Positions 32,068 to 42,927 of a stretch of 64,000 bases of DNA are shown in pieces. The stretch lies in the NCBI GenBank assembly GCA_009360345.1, contig SPDP01000001.1, positions 62,001 to 126,000 on the forward strand, read 5' to 3'. The notes beneath the pieces were generated by a model. That model worked only from the letters and a program-made list of their open reading frames with translations, did no database searches and was not told the DNA's origin. The stretch is from Alcaligenaceae bacterium SAGV5. Lineage in GTDB: Bacteria; Pseudomonadota; Gammaproteobacteria; Burkholderiales; Burkholderiaceae_B. Position 1 is the stretch's first letter. Every line of letters starts with the position of its first letter. A program made the translations under genes and the position numbers.

Positions 32068-32844
32068 ATGTTGACGCGTCGTATTATCCCTTGTTTGGAT
32101 GTGACTGCTGGTCGTGTCGTCAAGGGGATCAATTTCGTGAATCTGGTCGATGCCGGGGATCCGGTGGAGATCGCGCGCCGGTATGACGACCAGGGCGCGG
32201 ACGAGATCACGTTCCTGGACATCACGGCGTCGAGCGACCAGCGCGACATCATCCTGTCCGTGATCGAGCAGGTGGCCTCGCAGGTGTTCATTCCGCTCAC
32301 GGTGGGCGGCGGCGTGCGGCAGGTGGCGGATGTGCGCCGGCTGTTGAACGCGGGCGCCGACAAGGTGGGCATCAACACCTCGGCCGTGACCAATCCCGAC
32401 CTGGTGCGCGAGGCCTCCGGCCGCTACGGGGCCCAGTGCATCGTGGTGGCCATCGACGCCAAGCGGGTATCGGGCGAGGGCGAGGCGCCGCGCTGGGAAG
32501 TCTTCACGCATGGCGGGCGCAATGCCACCGGGCTGGATGCCGTCCAATGGGCGAGCAAGATGGCCGAGTACGGCGCGGGCGAGATCCTGCTGACCAGCAT
32601 GGACCGCGACGGCACCCGGTCGGGCTTCGACCTGGCGCTCACGCGCGCGGTGTCCGACGCCGTGGCCATCCCCGTCATCGCCTCCGGCGGCGTCGGTTCG
32701 CTGAAGGACCTGGCGGACGGCATCACCGAGGGCCATGCCGATGCGGTGCTGGCCGCCAGCATCTTCCACTACGGGCAGCACACGGTGCAGGAGGCCAAGC
32801 GCTTCATGGCCGAGCGCGGCATACGCATGAGGCTGGACGACTGA
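32068..32844 (+). CDS. hisF: Imidazole glycerol phosphate synthase, cyclase subunit HisF
   Basis: 258 residues, TIM barrel that closes the imidazole ring and releases AICAR. The catalytic aspartates are in [16 protein letters not shown] and [10 protein letters not shown]; phosphate loops are TVGGGVRQ and [11 protein letters not shown] at 32068 is used; GTG at 32065 is possible. About 170 bases including repeat copy 5 separate it from hisA, a longer gap than elsewhere in the operon. Confidence 0.97.
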   Translation: MLTRRIIPCLDVTAGRVVKGINFVNLVDAGDPVEIARRYDDQGADEITFLDITASSDQRDIILSVIEQVASQVFIPLTVGGGVRQVADVRRLLNAGADKVGINTSAVTNPDLVREASGRYGAQCIVVAIDAKRVSGEGEAPRWEVFTHGGRNATGLDAVQWASKMAEYGAGEILLTSMDRDGTRSGFDLALTRAVSDAVAIPVIASGGVGSLKDLADGITEGHADAVLAASIFHYGQHTVQEAKRFMAERGIRMRLDD

Positions 32845-33269
32845 TGGATACCGTACCCGAGCCCCTGTCCGCCGGCCAGGAAGCCTGGCTGGACGCCATC
32901 GTCTACGACGATCACGGCCTGGTGCCCGGCATCGCGCAGGACGTCACGACCGACAAGGTCATCATGTTCGCCTTCCTGAACCGCGAATCGCTGCGCGAGA
33001 CCCTGCGCACCGGCAACGCCACCTATTGGTCGCGCTCGCGCAACCGCCTGTGGCGCAAGGGCGAGGAATCCGGCCACGTCCAGCGTGTGCGCGAGATCCG
33101 GCTCGACTGCGACGGTGACGTGGTGCTGCTGCGGGTCGAGCAGGTGGGCGGGATCGCCTGCCATACCGGCCGCGAGCGCTGCTTCTACCGCCGCCTGGAA
33201 ACCGAAGGCGGCGCGCGCTGGGTCGAGACCGACCCGGTCCTGAAGGATCCGGAGAGCATCTACAAATGA
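32844..33269 (+). CDS. hisI: Phosphoribosyl-AMP cyclohydrolase
   Basis: 141 residues, Zn/Mg-dependent hydrolysis of PR-AMP, the third step of histidine synthesis. Signature [21 protein letters not shown], metal-binding DCDGDVVLL and Zn-binding [10 protein letters not shown] are present. ATG overlaps the hisF stop (TGATG). It is separate from hisE, unlike the fused enterobacterial HisIE. Confidence 0.97.
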   Translation: MDTVPEPLSAGQEAWLDAIVYDDHGLVPGIAQDVTTDKVIMFAFLNRESLRETLRTGNATYWSRSRNRLWRKGEESGHVQRVREIRLDCDGDVVLLRVEQVGGIACHTGRERCFYRRLETEGGARWVETDPVLKDPESIYK

Positions 33270-33616
33270 ACGATTTCCTGGCGCAACTGGCCGACACCAT
33301 CGCCAGCCGCCGGCCCGACCGGGGCGGCTCGCCCGAGACGTCCTACGTGGCCCGGCTGCTCAGCAAGGGCCCGGACGGCATCCTGAAGAAGATCGGCGAG
33401 GAAGCCACCGAGACCGTGATGGCGGCCAAGGACGGCGTGCCGGAAAAGATCATTTACGAGACCGCCGATCTCTGGTTTCATTGCCTCGTCATGCTGGAGT
33501 ATTACGGTTTGCGTCCCGAACAGGTCGTCGCCGAGCTCGCGCGGCGCGAAGGCCTGTCGGGTTTGGATGAAAAAGCCGCCCGAGCCGGCAACGCCACGAA
33601 ACAACGAGATGAGTGA
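33266..33616 (+). CDS. hisE: Phosphoribosyl-ATP pyrophosphatase
   Basis: 116 residues, second step of histidine synthesis (PR-ATP to PR-AMP). The MazG-like helical motif [32 protein letters not shown] and [15 protein letters not shown] are typical. The start overlaps the hisI stop (ATGA), and its end overlaps hinT by eight bases. Confidence 0.96.
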   Translation: MNDFLAQLADTIASRRPDRGGSPETSYVARLLSKGPDGILKKIGEEATETVMAAKDGVPEKIIYETADLWFHCLVMLEYYGLRPEQVVAELARREGLSGLDEKAARAGNATKQRDE

Positions 33617-33962
33617 CAACTGTATTTTCTGCAAGATCGCGCGCGGGGAGATCCCCTCGCGCAAGGTCTACGAAGACGACGAAATCTTCGCTTTCCACGA
33701 CATCCATCCCATCGCGCCGGTACACTTCCTGGTCATCCCCAAGCGGCACGTTCCGTCGCTGCAGGACGTGGCCGCGAGCGACGTACCGCTGTTGGGTAGA
33801 ATGCAGGTTCTGATTCCCCGCCTGGCGCTCGAAGAGGGCTGCCGCCCCGGCCCGGAAGGGGGGTTCCGTCTGGTCGCCAACAATGGCGCGGACGGTGGAC
33901 AGGAGGTGCCGCACCTGCACTACCACGTGATAGGCGGCCCCCGCCCCTGGAAGCGCGACTGA
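33609..33962 (+). CDS. hinT: HIT-family nucleotide hydrolase HinT
   Basis: 117 residues. The histidine triad is [12 protein letters not shown], and the N-terminal [13 protein letters not shown] is the standard Zn-site motif. HinT-type enzymes hydrolyse AMP conjugates such as AMP-lysine. The ATG lies inside the end of hisE, so translation is coupled. It sits between hisE and tatA. Confidence 0.95.
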   Translation: MSDNCIFCKIARGEIPSRKVYEDDEIFAFHDIHPIAPVHFLVIPKRHVPSLQDVAASDVPLLGRMQVLIPRLALEEGCRPGPEGGFRLVANNGADGGQEVPHLHYHVIGGPRPWKRD

Positions 33963-34021
33963 GCCGGGCGCTTCGCCCGGATTGACTGGACGATTTTCCG
34001 CCGCAAGGCGTGGAGCATGTA

Positions 34022-34261
34022 ATGGGTAGCTTTAGCATTTGGCACTGGCTGGTTGTCCTGGTGATCGTGGTTCTGATCTTCGGCACCAAGAAACTGAAGA
34101 ACCTCGGGCAAGACCTGGGCGGCGCCGTGAAGGGATTCAAGGAAGGCATGAAGGAAGGCGGCGACGCCGCGGCCTCCAATTCGGAAACCACCTCCGCCGA
34201 CCCCAAGCGCGTCTCCGCCGATACCATCGACGTCGAGGCCAAAGAAAAAGAACGGACCTGA
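34022..34261 (+). CDS. tatA: Sec-independent translocase subunit TatA
   Basis: 79 residues: a short N-terminal membrane helix ([17 protein letters not shown]), the FG hinge in FGTKKL, an amphipathic helix ([21 protein letters not shown]) and a polar tail. TatA oligomers form the passage for folded twin-arginine substrates. ATG at 34022 fits the family start [10 protein letters not shown] reverse-oriented dispersed repeat separates it from tatB. Confidence 0.96.
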   Translation: MGSFSIWHWLVVLVIVVLIFGTKKLKNLGQDLGGAVKGFKEGMKEGGDAAASNSETTSADPKRVSADTIDVEAKEKERT

Positions 34262-34330
34262 CAGGACCTCCCTCCAGGATCCATGATCAATACGAAGGCG
34301 CTGCGCGCTATGCCAACAACCTGCCCATCC

Positions 34331-34417
34331 GAGGGCACCGCGGATCCGGCTTTGCCGGTCCGCCAGTGCCGCCCCTTGAGGGGAGCGGTCGGAGACCGCC
34401 TGGGGTGGGCTTCCCAC
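34331..34417 (-). repeat. Intergenic palindromic repeat, copy 6, inside the tat operon
   Basis: Copy in minus orientation between tatA and tatB, both plus-strand genes. It keeps GGCACCGCGG..CCGGTCCGCCAGTGCC and a CCCC/GGGG hairpin. The head is altered to a GCGGTCTCCGACCGC palindrome. This is the only copy placed inside an operon against its direction. Confidence 0.8.
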
Positions 34418-34426
34418 AGGCGCTGA

Positions 34427-35002
34427 ATGTTCGACGTCAGCTTTACCGAGCTTCTCACCATAGGCGTGGTGGCGCTCATCGTCATCGGCCCCGAGCGGCT
34501 GCCCAAGGTGGCGCGCACCATCGGCCATCTGCTGGGCCGGGCGCAGCGTTACGTCAATGACGTGAAAAGCGACATCCGCCGCGAGATGGAGCTCGAGGAA
34601 TTGCGCAACCTGCGCAAGGAAATGGAAGACGCCGCCCGTTCGCTCGAGACCACGGTCAAGACCAACGTGGAGGAACTGCACAAGGGACTCAACGAGGTCC
34701 AGCAGACCGTCGAGGGGGCCGCCCGCGACGTCAAGGACGCCGCGGCGGGGACACAGGAGCCGGGCACCGCCGCCGAGCCGGCCGCGCTGGACGCGCCGGT
34801 TGCCGAAAGGGCCGCCGCCTCGCCCGTGGCTGACGCGCCCGCCGCGGGGCCGGCCGCCCCTCCGGCCGCCGTGCAGGAAGCCCCGTCCGAACAAGACCTC
34901 GCCCAGGGCTCGCTGTTTCCGTCGGACCCGCTGCCGTCGTCCGCCAATCAACCCGCCGCCGGCCAGCCGGCCGAGGCTTCGACGGTACGCGAAAGAACGT
35001 GA
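34427..35002 (+). CDS. tatB: Sec-independent translocase subunit TatB
   Basis: 191 residues: membrane helix in MFDVSFTELLTIGVVALIVIGPERLPKVARTIGHLLGRAQRYV with the TatB Glu near the start and GPERLP hinge, a long amphipathic/coiled-coil region (about 30-100), then an Ala/Pro-rich tail. TatB with TatC recognises the twin-arginine signal. Its stop overlaps the GTG start of tatC. Confidence 0.95.
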   Translation: MFDVSFTELLTIGVVALIVIGPERLPKVARTIGHLLGRAQRYVNDVKSDIRREMELEELRNLRKEMEDAARSLETTVKTNVEELHKGLNEVQQTVEGAARDVKDAAAGTQEPGTAAEPAALDAPVAERAAASPVADAPAAGPAAPPAAVQEAPSEQDLAQGSLFPSDPLPSSANQPAAGQPAEASTVRERT

Positions 35003-35763
35003 CTGACAAAGACGTATCGCAGGAAGACAGCTTCATCTCCCATCTGGTGGAGTTGCGCGACCGCCTGTTGAAGGCCATCGTCGCGATCGTGGCCGTGTTC
35101 ATCGTGCTGTTCCTCTATCCCGGCGCCTCGGCCATCTATGACGTGCTGGCCCAGCCCATGCTGGCCACCCTGCCACCGGGTACGCGCATGATCGCCACCG
35201 GCGTGATCACGCCCTTCATGGTGCCGGTCAAGGTCACGCTGCTGGCGTCCTTCGTCGTCGCGCTGCCTTTCGTGCTCTACCAGGCCTGGGCCTTCGTCGC
35301 GCCCGGCCTCTACCAGCACGAGAAGCGGCTGGCCCTGCCGCTGATCGTGTCCAGCACCTTGCTGTTCCTGTCCGGCATGGCATTCTGCTACTTCGTGGTC
35401 TTCAAGACCGTTTTCCACTTCATCGCCACCTTCGCGCCGCAGTCCATCACGCCCGCGCCGGACATCGAGGCCTATCTGAACTTCGTCATGACGATGTTCC
35501 TGGCCTTCGGATTGACCTTCGAGGTGCCGGTGGCCGTGGTGCTGCTGGTCAAGACCGGGGTGACCACGGTGGCCAAGCTGTCCGCGGCGCGCGGCTACGT
35601 CGTCGTCGGCGCGTTCGTGCTGGCGGCCGTTGTCACGCCGCCGGATGTTGTCAGCCAGTTCCTGTTGGCGGTACCTTTATGCGTGCTCTACGAACTGGGC
35701 CTGTTGGCGGCCCGTTTCGTCAAGAGCCGGGACTCGGATTCGACCGCGATAGAAAAAGTCTGA
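34999..35763 (+). CDS. tatC: Sec-independent translocase subunit TatC
   Basis: 254 residues, six membrane helices. The N-terminal SFISHLVELRDRLLKAI is the TatC signature (H-L-x-E-L-R), and a conserved Glu lies in FGLTFEVPVAVVLL. It starts at GTG 34999 overlapping the tatB stop (GTGA). TatC is the twin-arginine receptor; PetA encoded at 43856 has a twin-arginine anchor and is a likely substrate. Confidence 0.96.
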   Translation: MTDKDVSQEDSFISHLVELRDRLLKAIVAIVAVFIVLFLYPGASAIYDVLAQPMLATLPPGTRMIATGVITPFMVPVKVTLLASFVVALPFVLYQAWAFVAPGLYQHEKRLALPLIVSSTLLFLSGMAFCYFVVFKTVFHFIATFAPQSITPAPDIEAYLNFVMTMFLAFGLTFEVPVAVVLLVKTGVTTVAKLSAARGYVVVGAFVLAAVVTPPDVVSQFLLAVPLCVLYELGLLAARFVKSRDSDSTAIEKV

Positions 35764-35840
35764 ACCCCTCGTGCCCCGGCGCCGTCCGCGCGGCCAGGTC
35801 GGGGGTTCGGTTCCAGAACAAGCAGAAAGTGGGGACGTTC

Positions 35841-37001
35841 ATGTTTTCCTTGAGCAAGCTGGCCCTGGCCGTGGGCCTTGGCGTTTTCGCCGCCGCCGCG
35901 CAGGCCGATATCACCGTGGGCGTCAACGTTTCCGCTACCGGGCCTGCCGCCTCGCTCGGTATTCCCGAAAAGAACACTTTCGCCCTGATGCCCAAGACCA
36001 TCGCGGGCCAGAAGGTCAACTACATCGTGCTGGACGACGCCAGCGACACCACGACGGCGGTCAAGAACGCCCGCCGCTTCGTGACCGAGGACAAGGTCGA
36101 CGTGATGATCGGCTCCACGATCACGCCGAATTCGCTGGCGATGGTCGACGTGGCCGCCGAGTCCGGCACCCCGGTCGTCTCCATGGCCGCGTCGGCCGTC
36201 ATCGTCACGCCCCAGGACGCCAAGAAGCGTTGGGCCTTCAAGGCTCCGCAGAACGATGCCGAGATGGCCAAGGCCATCGTCGAGCACATGCAGGGCCAGA
36301 AGATCCAGTCGGTCGCCTTCATCGGTTTTGCCGACGCCTACGGCGAGGGCTGGTACCAGGAATTCTCGAAGGCGGCCCAGGCCGCCGGCATCAAGGTCCT
36401 GACCAACGAGCGCTATAACCGCACCGATACGTCCGTGACGGGCCAGGTGCTGAAGATGATCGCCGCCAAGCCCGACGCCGTGCTGATCGCCGGTGCCGGC
36501 ACCCCGGCCGCGCTGCCCCAGAAGACGCTGAAGGAACGCGGCTACCGAGGCAAGTACTACCAGACCCACGGCGTCGCCAACAACGATTTCCTGCGCGTGG
36601 GCGGCAAGGATATCGAAGGCACTTTCCTGCCGGCGGGCCCGGTGCTGGTGTCGGCCCAGTTGCCGGCCGACAATCCGGTCAAGGCCTCGGCCACCGAGTA
36701 CGTGCAGAAGTACGAGGCGGCCTACGGCAAGGGGTCGGTGTCCACCTTCGGCGCCCATGCCTGGGATGCCGGCAAGCTGATCGAGGCGGCCGTGCCCGTT
36801 GCCCTCAAGAAGGCGCAGCCGGGTACGCCGGAGTTCCGCGCGGCCCTGCGCGACGCGCTGGAAAACGTCAAGAACGTGGCGGGCGCGCACGGCGTGTTCA
36901 ACATGAGCGCCACCGACCACGTCGGCCTGGACAACCGTTCCCGTGTCATGGTCGTCATCGAAAACGGCACCTGGAGGTTGATCCCTCCCCCTACGCGCTG
37001 A
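35841..37001 (+). CDS. Branched-chain amino acid type ABC transporter substrate-binding protein
   Basis: 386 residues, LivK/Peripla_BP_6 family. The signal peptide MFSLSKLALAVGLGVFAAAAQA is followed by ITVGVNVSATGPAASLGIPEKNTFALMP, the family ligand-binding start. The ligand could be a branched-chain or other amino acid, amide or aromatic acid. The last residues (IPPPTR) and TGA stop come from the head of repeat copy 7, as in hisA. The membrane and ATPase genes follow after a 220-base gap. Confidence 0.93.
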   Translation: MFSLSKLALAVGLGVFAAAAQADITVGVNVSATGPAASLGIPEKNTFALMPKTIAGQKVNYIVLDDASDTTTAVKNARRFVTEDKVDVMIGSTITPNSLAMVDVAAESGTPVVSMAASAVIVTPQDAKKRWAFKAPQNDAEMAKAIVEHMQGQKIQSVAFIGFADAYGEGWYQEFSKAAQAAGIKVLTNERYNRTDTSVTGQVLKMIAAKPDAVLIAGAGTPAALPQKTLKERGYRGKYYQTHGVANNDFLRVGGKDIEGTFLPAGPVLVSAQLPADNPVKASATEYVQKYEAAYGKGSVSTFGAHAWDAGKLIEAAVPVALKKAQPGTPEFRAALRDALENVKNVAGAHGVFNMSATDHVGLDNRSRVMVVIENGTWRLIPPPTR

Positions 37002-37064
37002 CGCGCGCCCCCTCAAGGGGGCGATGCGGGGGGACCGGCAAAGCCGGATCCACCGCATCCTGGG
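36984..37064 (+). repeat. Intergenic palindromic repeat, copy 7
   Basis: Plus-strand copy. The head ACGCGCTGACGCGCG supplies the stop of the livK-like gene, the CCCCCTCAAGGGGG hairpin follows, then GGACCGGCAAAGCCGGATCC inside a GATGCGG/CCGCATC outer stem. It separates the binding-protein gene from livH. Confidence 0.85.
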
Positions 37065-37221
37065 GTACCACCAGGCAGGCCCAGGACGGCGTTTTTCCCA
37101 GTTGTTCTTCTGGTGGCGAGCTAGCGCCGGTGTAGCTGGGTTGGCTGTGCTCCGGACGTAAAACAATCCTTGCACTCATTGAATTCTCGTCACCCTCTTG
37201 GGGCGGTCCGGCGGAGCTGAC

Positions 37222-38256
37222 ATGGATCTACAGATCGCCCTTTTCCTGATCCAGGATGGCGTCGTCAACGGCGCCATTTATGCGTTGCTGGGAATGGCGC
37301 TGGTGCTGGCCTTCACGGTCACGCGCGTGATCTTCATTCCCCAGGGCGAGTTCGTCGCCTGGGGCGCCCTGACCCTGGCGGGCTTGCAGGCCGGCCAGTT
37401 GCCGGGAACGGTCTGGCTGCTGGCCATGGGCGGCGGCGCCGTCATGCTGGTGGAGCTGTGGACCGCGTGGCGGCGGCAGGACTGGCGCGCCATTCCGCGG
37501 GCCGCCGGCTGGAACCTGCTTTATCCCGCGTTGATCTTCGCCGCGGCGCGTCTTATCGATTTCCCGCAGATGCCGCTGCTCGCGCAGATCCTGTTCGCGC
37601 TGCTGGTCGTGGTGCCGATCGGGCCCATGGTCTGGCGCCTGGCCTTCCAGCCGGTGGCCGAGAGCAGCGTGCTGGTGCTGCTGATCGTCTCGGTGGCGGT
37701 GCACGTGGCCATGGTGGGGCTGGGGCTGCTGTTCTTCGGCGCCGAAGGGGCGCGCACCTCGCCCTTCACCGATGGCGGCATCGAGCTGGGCGGCATTCCG
37801 GTCCCGGCGCAGACGCTGTGGGTGGTCGGCTCGTCCATCGCCCTCATCCTGGCGCTGACGGTGCTGTTCGGCCGGACACTGTACGGCAAGGCCTTGCGAG
37901 CCACGGCGGTGAACCGGGTCGGCGCCCGCCTGATGGGCATCCCGACCAGCCTGGCCGGCAAGCTCAGCTTCACGCTGTGCGCCCTGATCGGCGCGTTCTC
38001 GGGCATCCTCATCGCGCCGATCACGACCATCTACTACGACACCGGCTTCCTGATCGGCCTGAAGGGCTTCGTCGCCGCCATCATCGCCGGCCTGGGCAGT
38101 TATCCGCTGGCGGCCGCCGGCGCGGTGCTGGTGGGCCTGCTGGAGGCCTTCTCGTCGTTCGCGGCCAGCGCCTACAAGGAAGTCATCGTGTTTACGCTGA
38201 TCATCCCGGTGCTGATCTGGCGCTCGCTCGCCTCGCGTCACGTGGAGGAGGAATAA
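37222..38256 (+). CDS. livH: ABC transporter permease, LivH type
   Basis: 344 residues, inner-membrane permease of the branched-chain amino acid family, with about eight hydrophobic segments. Family blocks: NGAIYALLGMALVLAFTVTRVIFIPQGEFVAWGALT, then RVGARLMGIPTSLAGKLSFTLCALIGAFSGIL and GFLIGLKGFVAAIIAGLGSYPLAAAGAVLVGLLEAFSS. It forms the transport channel with the following fused protein. ATG at 37222 was chosen for the MDLQIALFLIQDG start. Confidence 0.93.
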   Translation: MDLQIALFLIQDGVVNGAIYALLGMALVLAFTVTRVIFIPQGEFVAWGALTLAGLQAGQLPGTVWLLAMGGGAVMLVELWTAWRRQDWRAIPRAAGWNLLYPALIFAAARLIDFPQMPLLAQILFALLVVVPIGPMVWRLAFQPVAESSVLVLLIVSVAVHVAMVGLGLLFFGAEGARTSPFTDGGIELGGIPVPAQTLWVVGSSIALILALTVLFGRTLYGKALRATAVNRVGARLMGIPTSLAGKLSFTLCALIGAFSGILIAPITTIYYDTGFLIGLKGFVAAIIAGLGSYPLAAAGAVLVGLLEAFSSFAASAYKEVIVFTLIIPVLIWRSLASRHVEEE

Positions 38257-40073
38257 TGCGGCTGCGGCCCATCTGGTTCGTTGGCGCCGGCCTCGTCCTG
38301 CTCGTCGCGGCCGTGTTCGGGATGTCCGAGTTCACCGTCACGCTGCTGAACTACATCGGCCTGTACGCGCTGGTGGCGCTGGGACTGGTGCTGCTGACCG
38401 GCGTGGGGGGCGTGACCTCGTTCGGCCAGGCGGCCTTCGTGGGCCTGGGCGCCTATACCAGTGCCTGGCTGTCCATCGCGACGCTGCCGCCCGCCTTTGC
38501 GTGGCTGGGCGGATCGCCCTGGCTGGGGCTGCTGGCCGGGCTCCTGGTCACGGCCGTGGCGGCCTGGGTGCTGGGCGCCATCGCGCTGCGCCTGTCCGGC
38601 CACTACCTGCCGCTGGGCACCATCGCCTGGGGCCTGAGCCTGTACTTCCTGTTCGGGACGCTGGATTTCCTGGGCGGCCATACCGGGCTGTCCGGCCTGC
38701 CGCCCATCTCGGTCTTCGGGCTGGACCTGTCCAAGGGCCGGCACCTGTTCTGGCTGATCTGGGCGATCCTGCTGCTGGCCATGCTGCTGGTCAGCAACCT
38801 GCTGGACTCGCGCGAGGGCCGGGCCATCCGCGCGCTGAAGGGCGGCATGGTGATGGCCGAGTCCATGGGCGTGGATACCGCCCGCTCGCGCATCGCGATC
38901 TTCATGATCGCGGCCCTGCTGGCATGCGTCTCGGGCTGGCTGTACGCCCACATGCAGCGGTTCGTGAACCCCACGCCGTTCGGCCTGCATATCGGCATCG
39001 AATACCTGTTCATGGCGGTCATCGGCGGGGCGGGGCAGGTCTGGGGCGCGCTGGTCGGCGCCGGCCTGGTCACCATGCTCAAGCAATGGCTGCAGGACCT
39101 GCTGCCGGGCCTGCTGGGCGCCTCGGGCAATTTCGAGAGCATCGTCTTCGGCATCCTGCTCGTGGTCGCCCTGCAACGCGCGCCGGATGGGCTCTGGCCC
39201 GTGATCGTCCGCCTGGCCCGGCGCTGCCTGCCGCTGGCCGAAGCGCGGCGCGCCGTGGACGAGAGGGCGCCGCCGCTGGCCCGGCGCGCCCAGCCGGCGC
39301 ACGGCGAGGTCGTGCTGGAAGCCCGGGGCCTGACCAAGCGCTTCGGCGGGCTGGTGGCCAACAACGACATCAGCTTCACCGTCCCCGCCGGCGGGGTGCT
39401 GGCCCTGATCGGCCCCAATGGCGCGGGCAAGAGCACCATGTTCAACCTGCTGTCCGGCGTGGACGATCCGTCCTCGGGCAAGGTGGTCTTCCGCGGGCGG
39501 GACGTGACCGGCCGGCCCTCGCGCGAGATCGCCGCGCTGGGCATGGGCCGCACGTTCCAGCACGTGCGCCTGCTGCCGCAGATGACCGTGATCGAGAACA
39601 TCGCGCTGGGCGCCCATCTGCGCGAGCGGCCGGGGCTGCTGTCGGGCCTGGTGCTGGGCAGCCTGCACCTGGAGCGCCATGAAGAGGCGCGGTTGCTGGC
39701 CGAGGCGGCGCGGCAGGCGAGCCGGGTGGGGCTGGGCGACGCGCTGCACGTGGCGGCCGGCTCGCTGCCGCTGGGCAAGCAGCGGATGCTGGAAATCGCC
39801 CGCGCGCTGTGCGCCGATCCCTGCCTGCTGCTGCTGGACGAGCCGGCGGCCGGCCTGCGCTACCTTGAAAAGCAGGCCCTGTCCGATACCCTGAAGGCGC
39901 TGCGGGCCGAGGGCATGGCCATCCTGCTGGTCGAGCACGACATGGACTTCGTCATGGGCCTGGCCGACCGCGTGGTGGTGATGGAGTTCGGCGAGAAGAT
40001 CGCCGAGGGCCTGCCCGAGGACGTGCAGCGCGATCCGCGCGTGCTGGAAGCGTATCTGGGAGGTGTGGAATGA
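38256..40073 (+). CDS. Fused ABC permease-ATPase (LivM-LivG)
   Basis: 605 residues uniting two normally separate proteins. Residues about 1-325 are a LivM permease ([33 protein letters not shown]..). Residues about 350-605 are a LivG ATPase, with Walker [17 protein letters not shown], signature [15 protein letters not shown] (degenerate 'LSGG..' as in LivG relatives), Walker [12 protein letters not shown] and H-loop [12 protein letters not shown]. The ATG overlaps the livH stop codon (TAATG). The join is in frame with a linker of charged residues ([17 protein letters not shown]), so it looks like a real fusion rather than a sequencing error. Confidence 0.92.
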   Translation: MRLRPIWFVGAGLVLLVAAVFGMSEFTVTLLNYIGLYALVALGLVLLTGVGGVTSFGQAAFVGLGAYTSAWLSIATLPPAFAWLGGSPWLGLLAGLLVTAVAAWVLGAIALRLSGHYLPLGTIAWGLSLYFLFGTLDFLGGHTGLSGLPPISVFGLDLSKGRHLFWLIWAILLLAMLLVSNLLDSREGRAIRALKGGMVMAESMGVDTARSRIAIFMIAALLACVSGWLYAHMQRFVNPTPFGLHIGIEYLFMAVIGGAGQVWGALVGAGLVTMLKQWLQDLLPGLLGASGNFESIVFGILLVVALQRAPDGLWPVIVRLARRCLPLAEARRAVDERAPPLARRAQPAHGEVVLEARGLTKRFGGLVANNDISFTVPAGGVLALIGPNGAGKSTMFNLLSGVDDPSSGKVVFRGRDVTGRPSREIAALGMGRTFQHVRLLPQMTVIENIALGAHLRERPGLLSGLVLGSLHLERHEEARLLAEAARQASRVGLGDALHVAAGSLPLGKQRMLEIARALCADPCLLLLDEPAAGLRYLEKQALSDTLKALRAEGMAILLVEHDMDFVMGLADRVVVMEFGEKIAEGLPEDVQRDPRVLEAYLGGVE

Positions 40074-40816
40074 CGGGTCCGGCGGCAATGGGCGCTCCGC
40101 TGCTCGACGTCTCGGGCCTGTCCGTGTCCTACGGCAAGGTCGAGGCGCTGCATGGCATAGACCTGGCGGTGCCGGCGGGTACGATCGTGACGGTGATCGG
40201 TCCCAACGGCGCGGGCAAGACGACCCTGCTGTCGGCCATCATGGGGCTGCTGCCGGCGCGCGGCGCCATCAGCCTGGACGGGCGGCCCCAGCGGCGCGTG
40301 GAAATCGAACAGATGGTCGCCGCGGGCCTGAATCTCGTGCCCGAGAAACGCGAGCTGTTCGGTGAAATGAGCGTCGAGGACAATCTGCTGCTGGGGGCTT
40401 TCCAGCGCTACCGCTCGGGCCACCGCGACCAGGCCGCGTCGATGGAGGAAGTCTACGGCCTGTTCCCGCGGCTCAAGGAGCGCCGCCAACAGTTGGCCGC
40501 CACCTTGTCGGGCGGCGAGCGCCAGATGCTGGCCCTGGGGCGTGCCCTCATGGCCAAGCCCCGCCTGCTGTTGCTGGACGAGCCCTCGCTGGGCCTCGCG
40601 CCGCGCATCGTCAAGGAAATCTTCCAGATCATCGCCGAACTGCGGCGCCGGGGCGTGGCCATCCTGCTGGTCGAGCAGAACGCCCGCGCGGCCCTGCAGA
40701 CGGCCGACTATGCCTACGTGCTGGAGACCGGCCAGGTGGTGCTGGCCGGCCCGGCCCGCGAACTGGCGGACGATCCCCGCGTGGTCGAGAGCTACCTGGG
40801 GCTGGGCAGGAAATAG
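40070..40816 (+). CDS. livF: ABC transporter ATPase LivF
   Basis: 248 residues. Walker [12 protein letters not shown], signature [16 protein letters not shown], Walker [14 protein letters not shown] and H-loop [12 protein letters not shown] are in the expected order. It pairs with the LivG half of the preceding fusion. It overlaps that gene by four bases (ATGA) and ends 18 bases before htrA, which runs in the other direction. Confidence 0.95.
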   Translation: MTGPAAMGAPLLDVSGLSVSYGKVEALHGIDLAVPAGTIVTVIGPNGAGKTTLLSAIMGLLPARGAISLDGRPQRRVEIEQMVAAGLNLVPEKRELFGEMSVEDNLLLGAFQRYRSGHRDQAASMEEVYGLFPRLKERRQQLAATLSGGERQMLALGRALMAKPRLLLLDEPSLGLAPRIVKEIFQIIAELRRRGVAILLVEQNARAALQTADYAYVLETGQVVLAGPARELADDPRVVESYLGLGRK

Positions 40817-40834
40817 GGTCCCGCCCGGTCGGGG

Positions 40835-42013
<1,179 letters not shown>

Positions 42014-42049
42014 GTGCAAAATACTTTTCCCTAGCTTAGGAGATTGACA

Positions 42050-42865
42050 ATGATCGCAGGCGAGCGAGCCTCAGCGCAAACCCATGCACCAGCGGGTGGC
42101 GTCAGCGCCGAGGAACTCGCATCCTGGCTGGCCGCCGAACTGCAGGTCGCCCGGTTCCGCGACTACTGCCCGAACGGCCTGCAGGTCGAGGGCCGGCCCG
42201 TGGTCCGGCATATTATCGCCGCCGTTACCGCCTCCGAGGCCGCCATCCGGCACGCCATCGACGCCGGGGCCGACGGCCTCCTGGTCCACCACGGCTGGTT
42301 CTGGAAAAACGAGGATCCCCGCGTGCGGGGCACCCGGCGCACCCGTTTGTCGCTGGTCCTGGGCCATGACCTGAACCTGTTCGCCTACCATCTTCCCCTG
42401 GATGCCCACCCCCGGTGGGGCAACAACGCACAACTGGCCGAGGTGCTGGGCCTGGCCCCCCACCTGGTGGAGGGCGTGCCCCAGACCGCCGGCCATGATG
42501 GCCTGATCTGGCTCGGCCAGGCCCCCGGCGTCGCCACGGTGGGCGACCTGGCGGCCCGCATCGCCCAGCGCCTGCGGCGCGAACCCATGCTGATCGGCGA
42601 CCCCGCCCGCCCCGTGGGCCGCGTCGCCTGGTGTACCGGCGCCGCCCAAGGCATGCTCCAGGACGCCATCGACGCCGGCGCCCAGACCTACATCACCGGC
42701 GAGATCTCCGAACCCACCGTCCACCTCGCCCGCGAAACCGGCACCGCCTTCCTGGCCGCCGGCCACCACGCCACCGAACGCTACGGCGTCCAGGCCCTGG
42801 GCCAGGCCATCGCCGACCGCTTCGGTATCCGGGTGGATTTCATCGACATCGACAACCCCGTCTAA
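42050..42865 (+). CDS. NIF3-like (YbgI) dinuclear metal-centre protein
   Basis: 271 residues, DUF34/NIF3 family, which forms a toroidal hexamer with two metal ions per subunit. Metal-ligand motifs are clear: DGLLVHHGWFW near residue 80, HLPLDAHPRWGNN, and AAGHHATERYGVQALG near the end (family 'H..tE..g'). The biochemical function is still debated in the family (suggested GTP cyclohydrolase 1 type 2). TAGGAG precedes ATG 42050. Confidence 0.92.
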   Translation: MIAGERASAQTHAPAGGVSAEELASWLAAELQVARFRDYCPNGLQVEGRPVVRHIIAAVTASEAAIRHAIDAGADGLLVHHGWFWKNEDPRVRGTRRTRLSLVLGHDLNLFAYHLPLDAHPRWGNNAQLAEVLGLAPHLVEGVPQTAGHDGLIWLGQAPGVATVGDLAARIAQRLRREPMLIGDPARPVGRVAWCTGAAQGMLQDAIDAGAQTYITGEISEPTVHLARETGTAFLAAGHHATERYGVQALGQAIADRFGIRVDFIDIDNPV

Positions 42866-42927
42866 AGGGAAGCCCACCCCCTACCCGCTGACGCGGGCCC
42901 CCTCAAGGGGGCGATGCGGGTGGACCG
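42866..42927 (+). repeat. Intergenic palindromic repeat, copy 8 (truncated, tandem)
   Basis: Begins at the nif3 stop with AAGGGAAGCCCACCCCC, then an ACCCGCTGACGCGGG head and CCCCCTCAAGGGGG hairpin, but breaks off within GATGCGGGTGGACCGG. The next copy starts with nearly the same lead (AAGGGAAACCCACCCCC), so this is a partial tandem duplication. Confidence 0.8.

Noticed and set aside
37458..38255. Longer version of the LivM-LivG protein starting at 37458
   Set aside because: The extra 266 codons overlap livH in another frame; the ATG at 38256 overlaps the livH stop and gives a normal LivM N-terminus.
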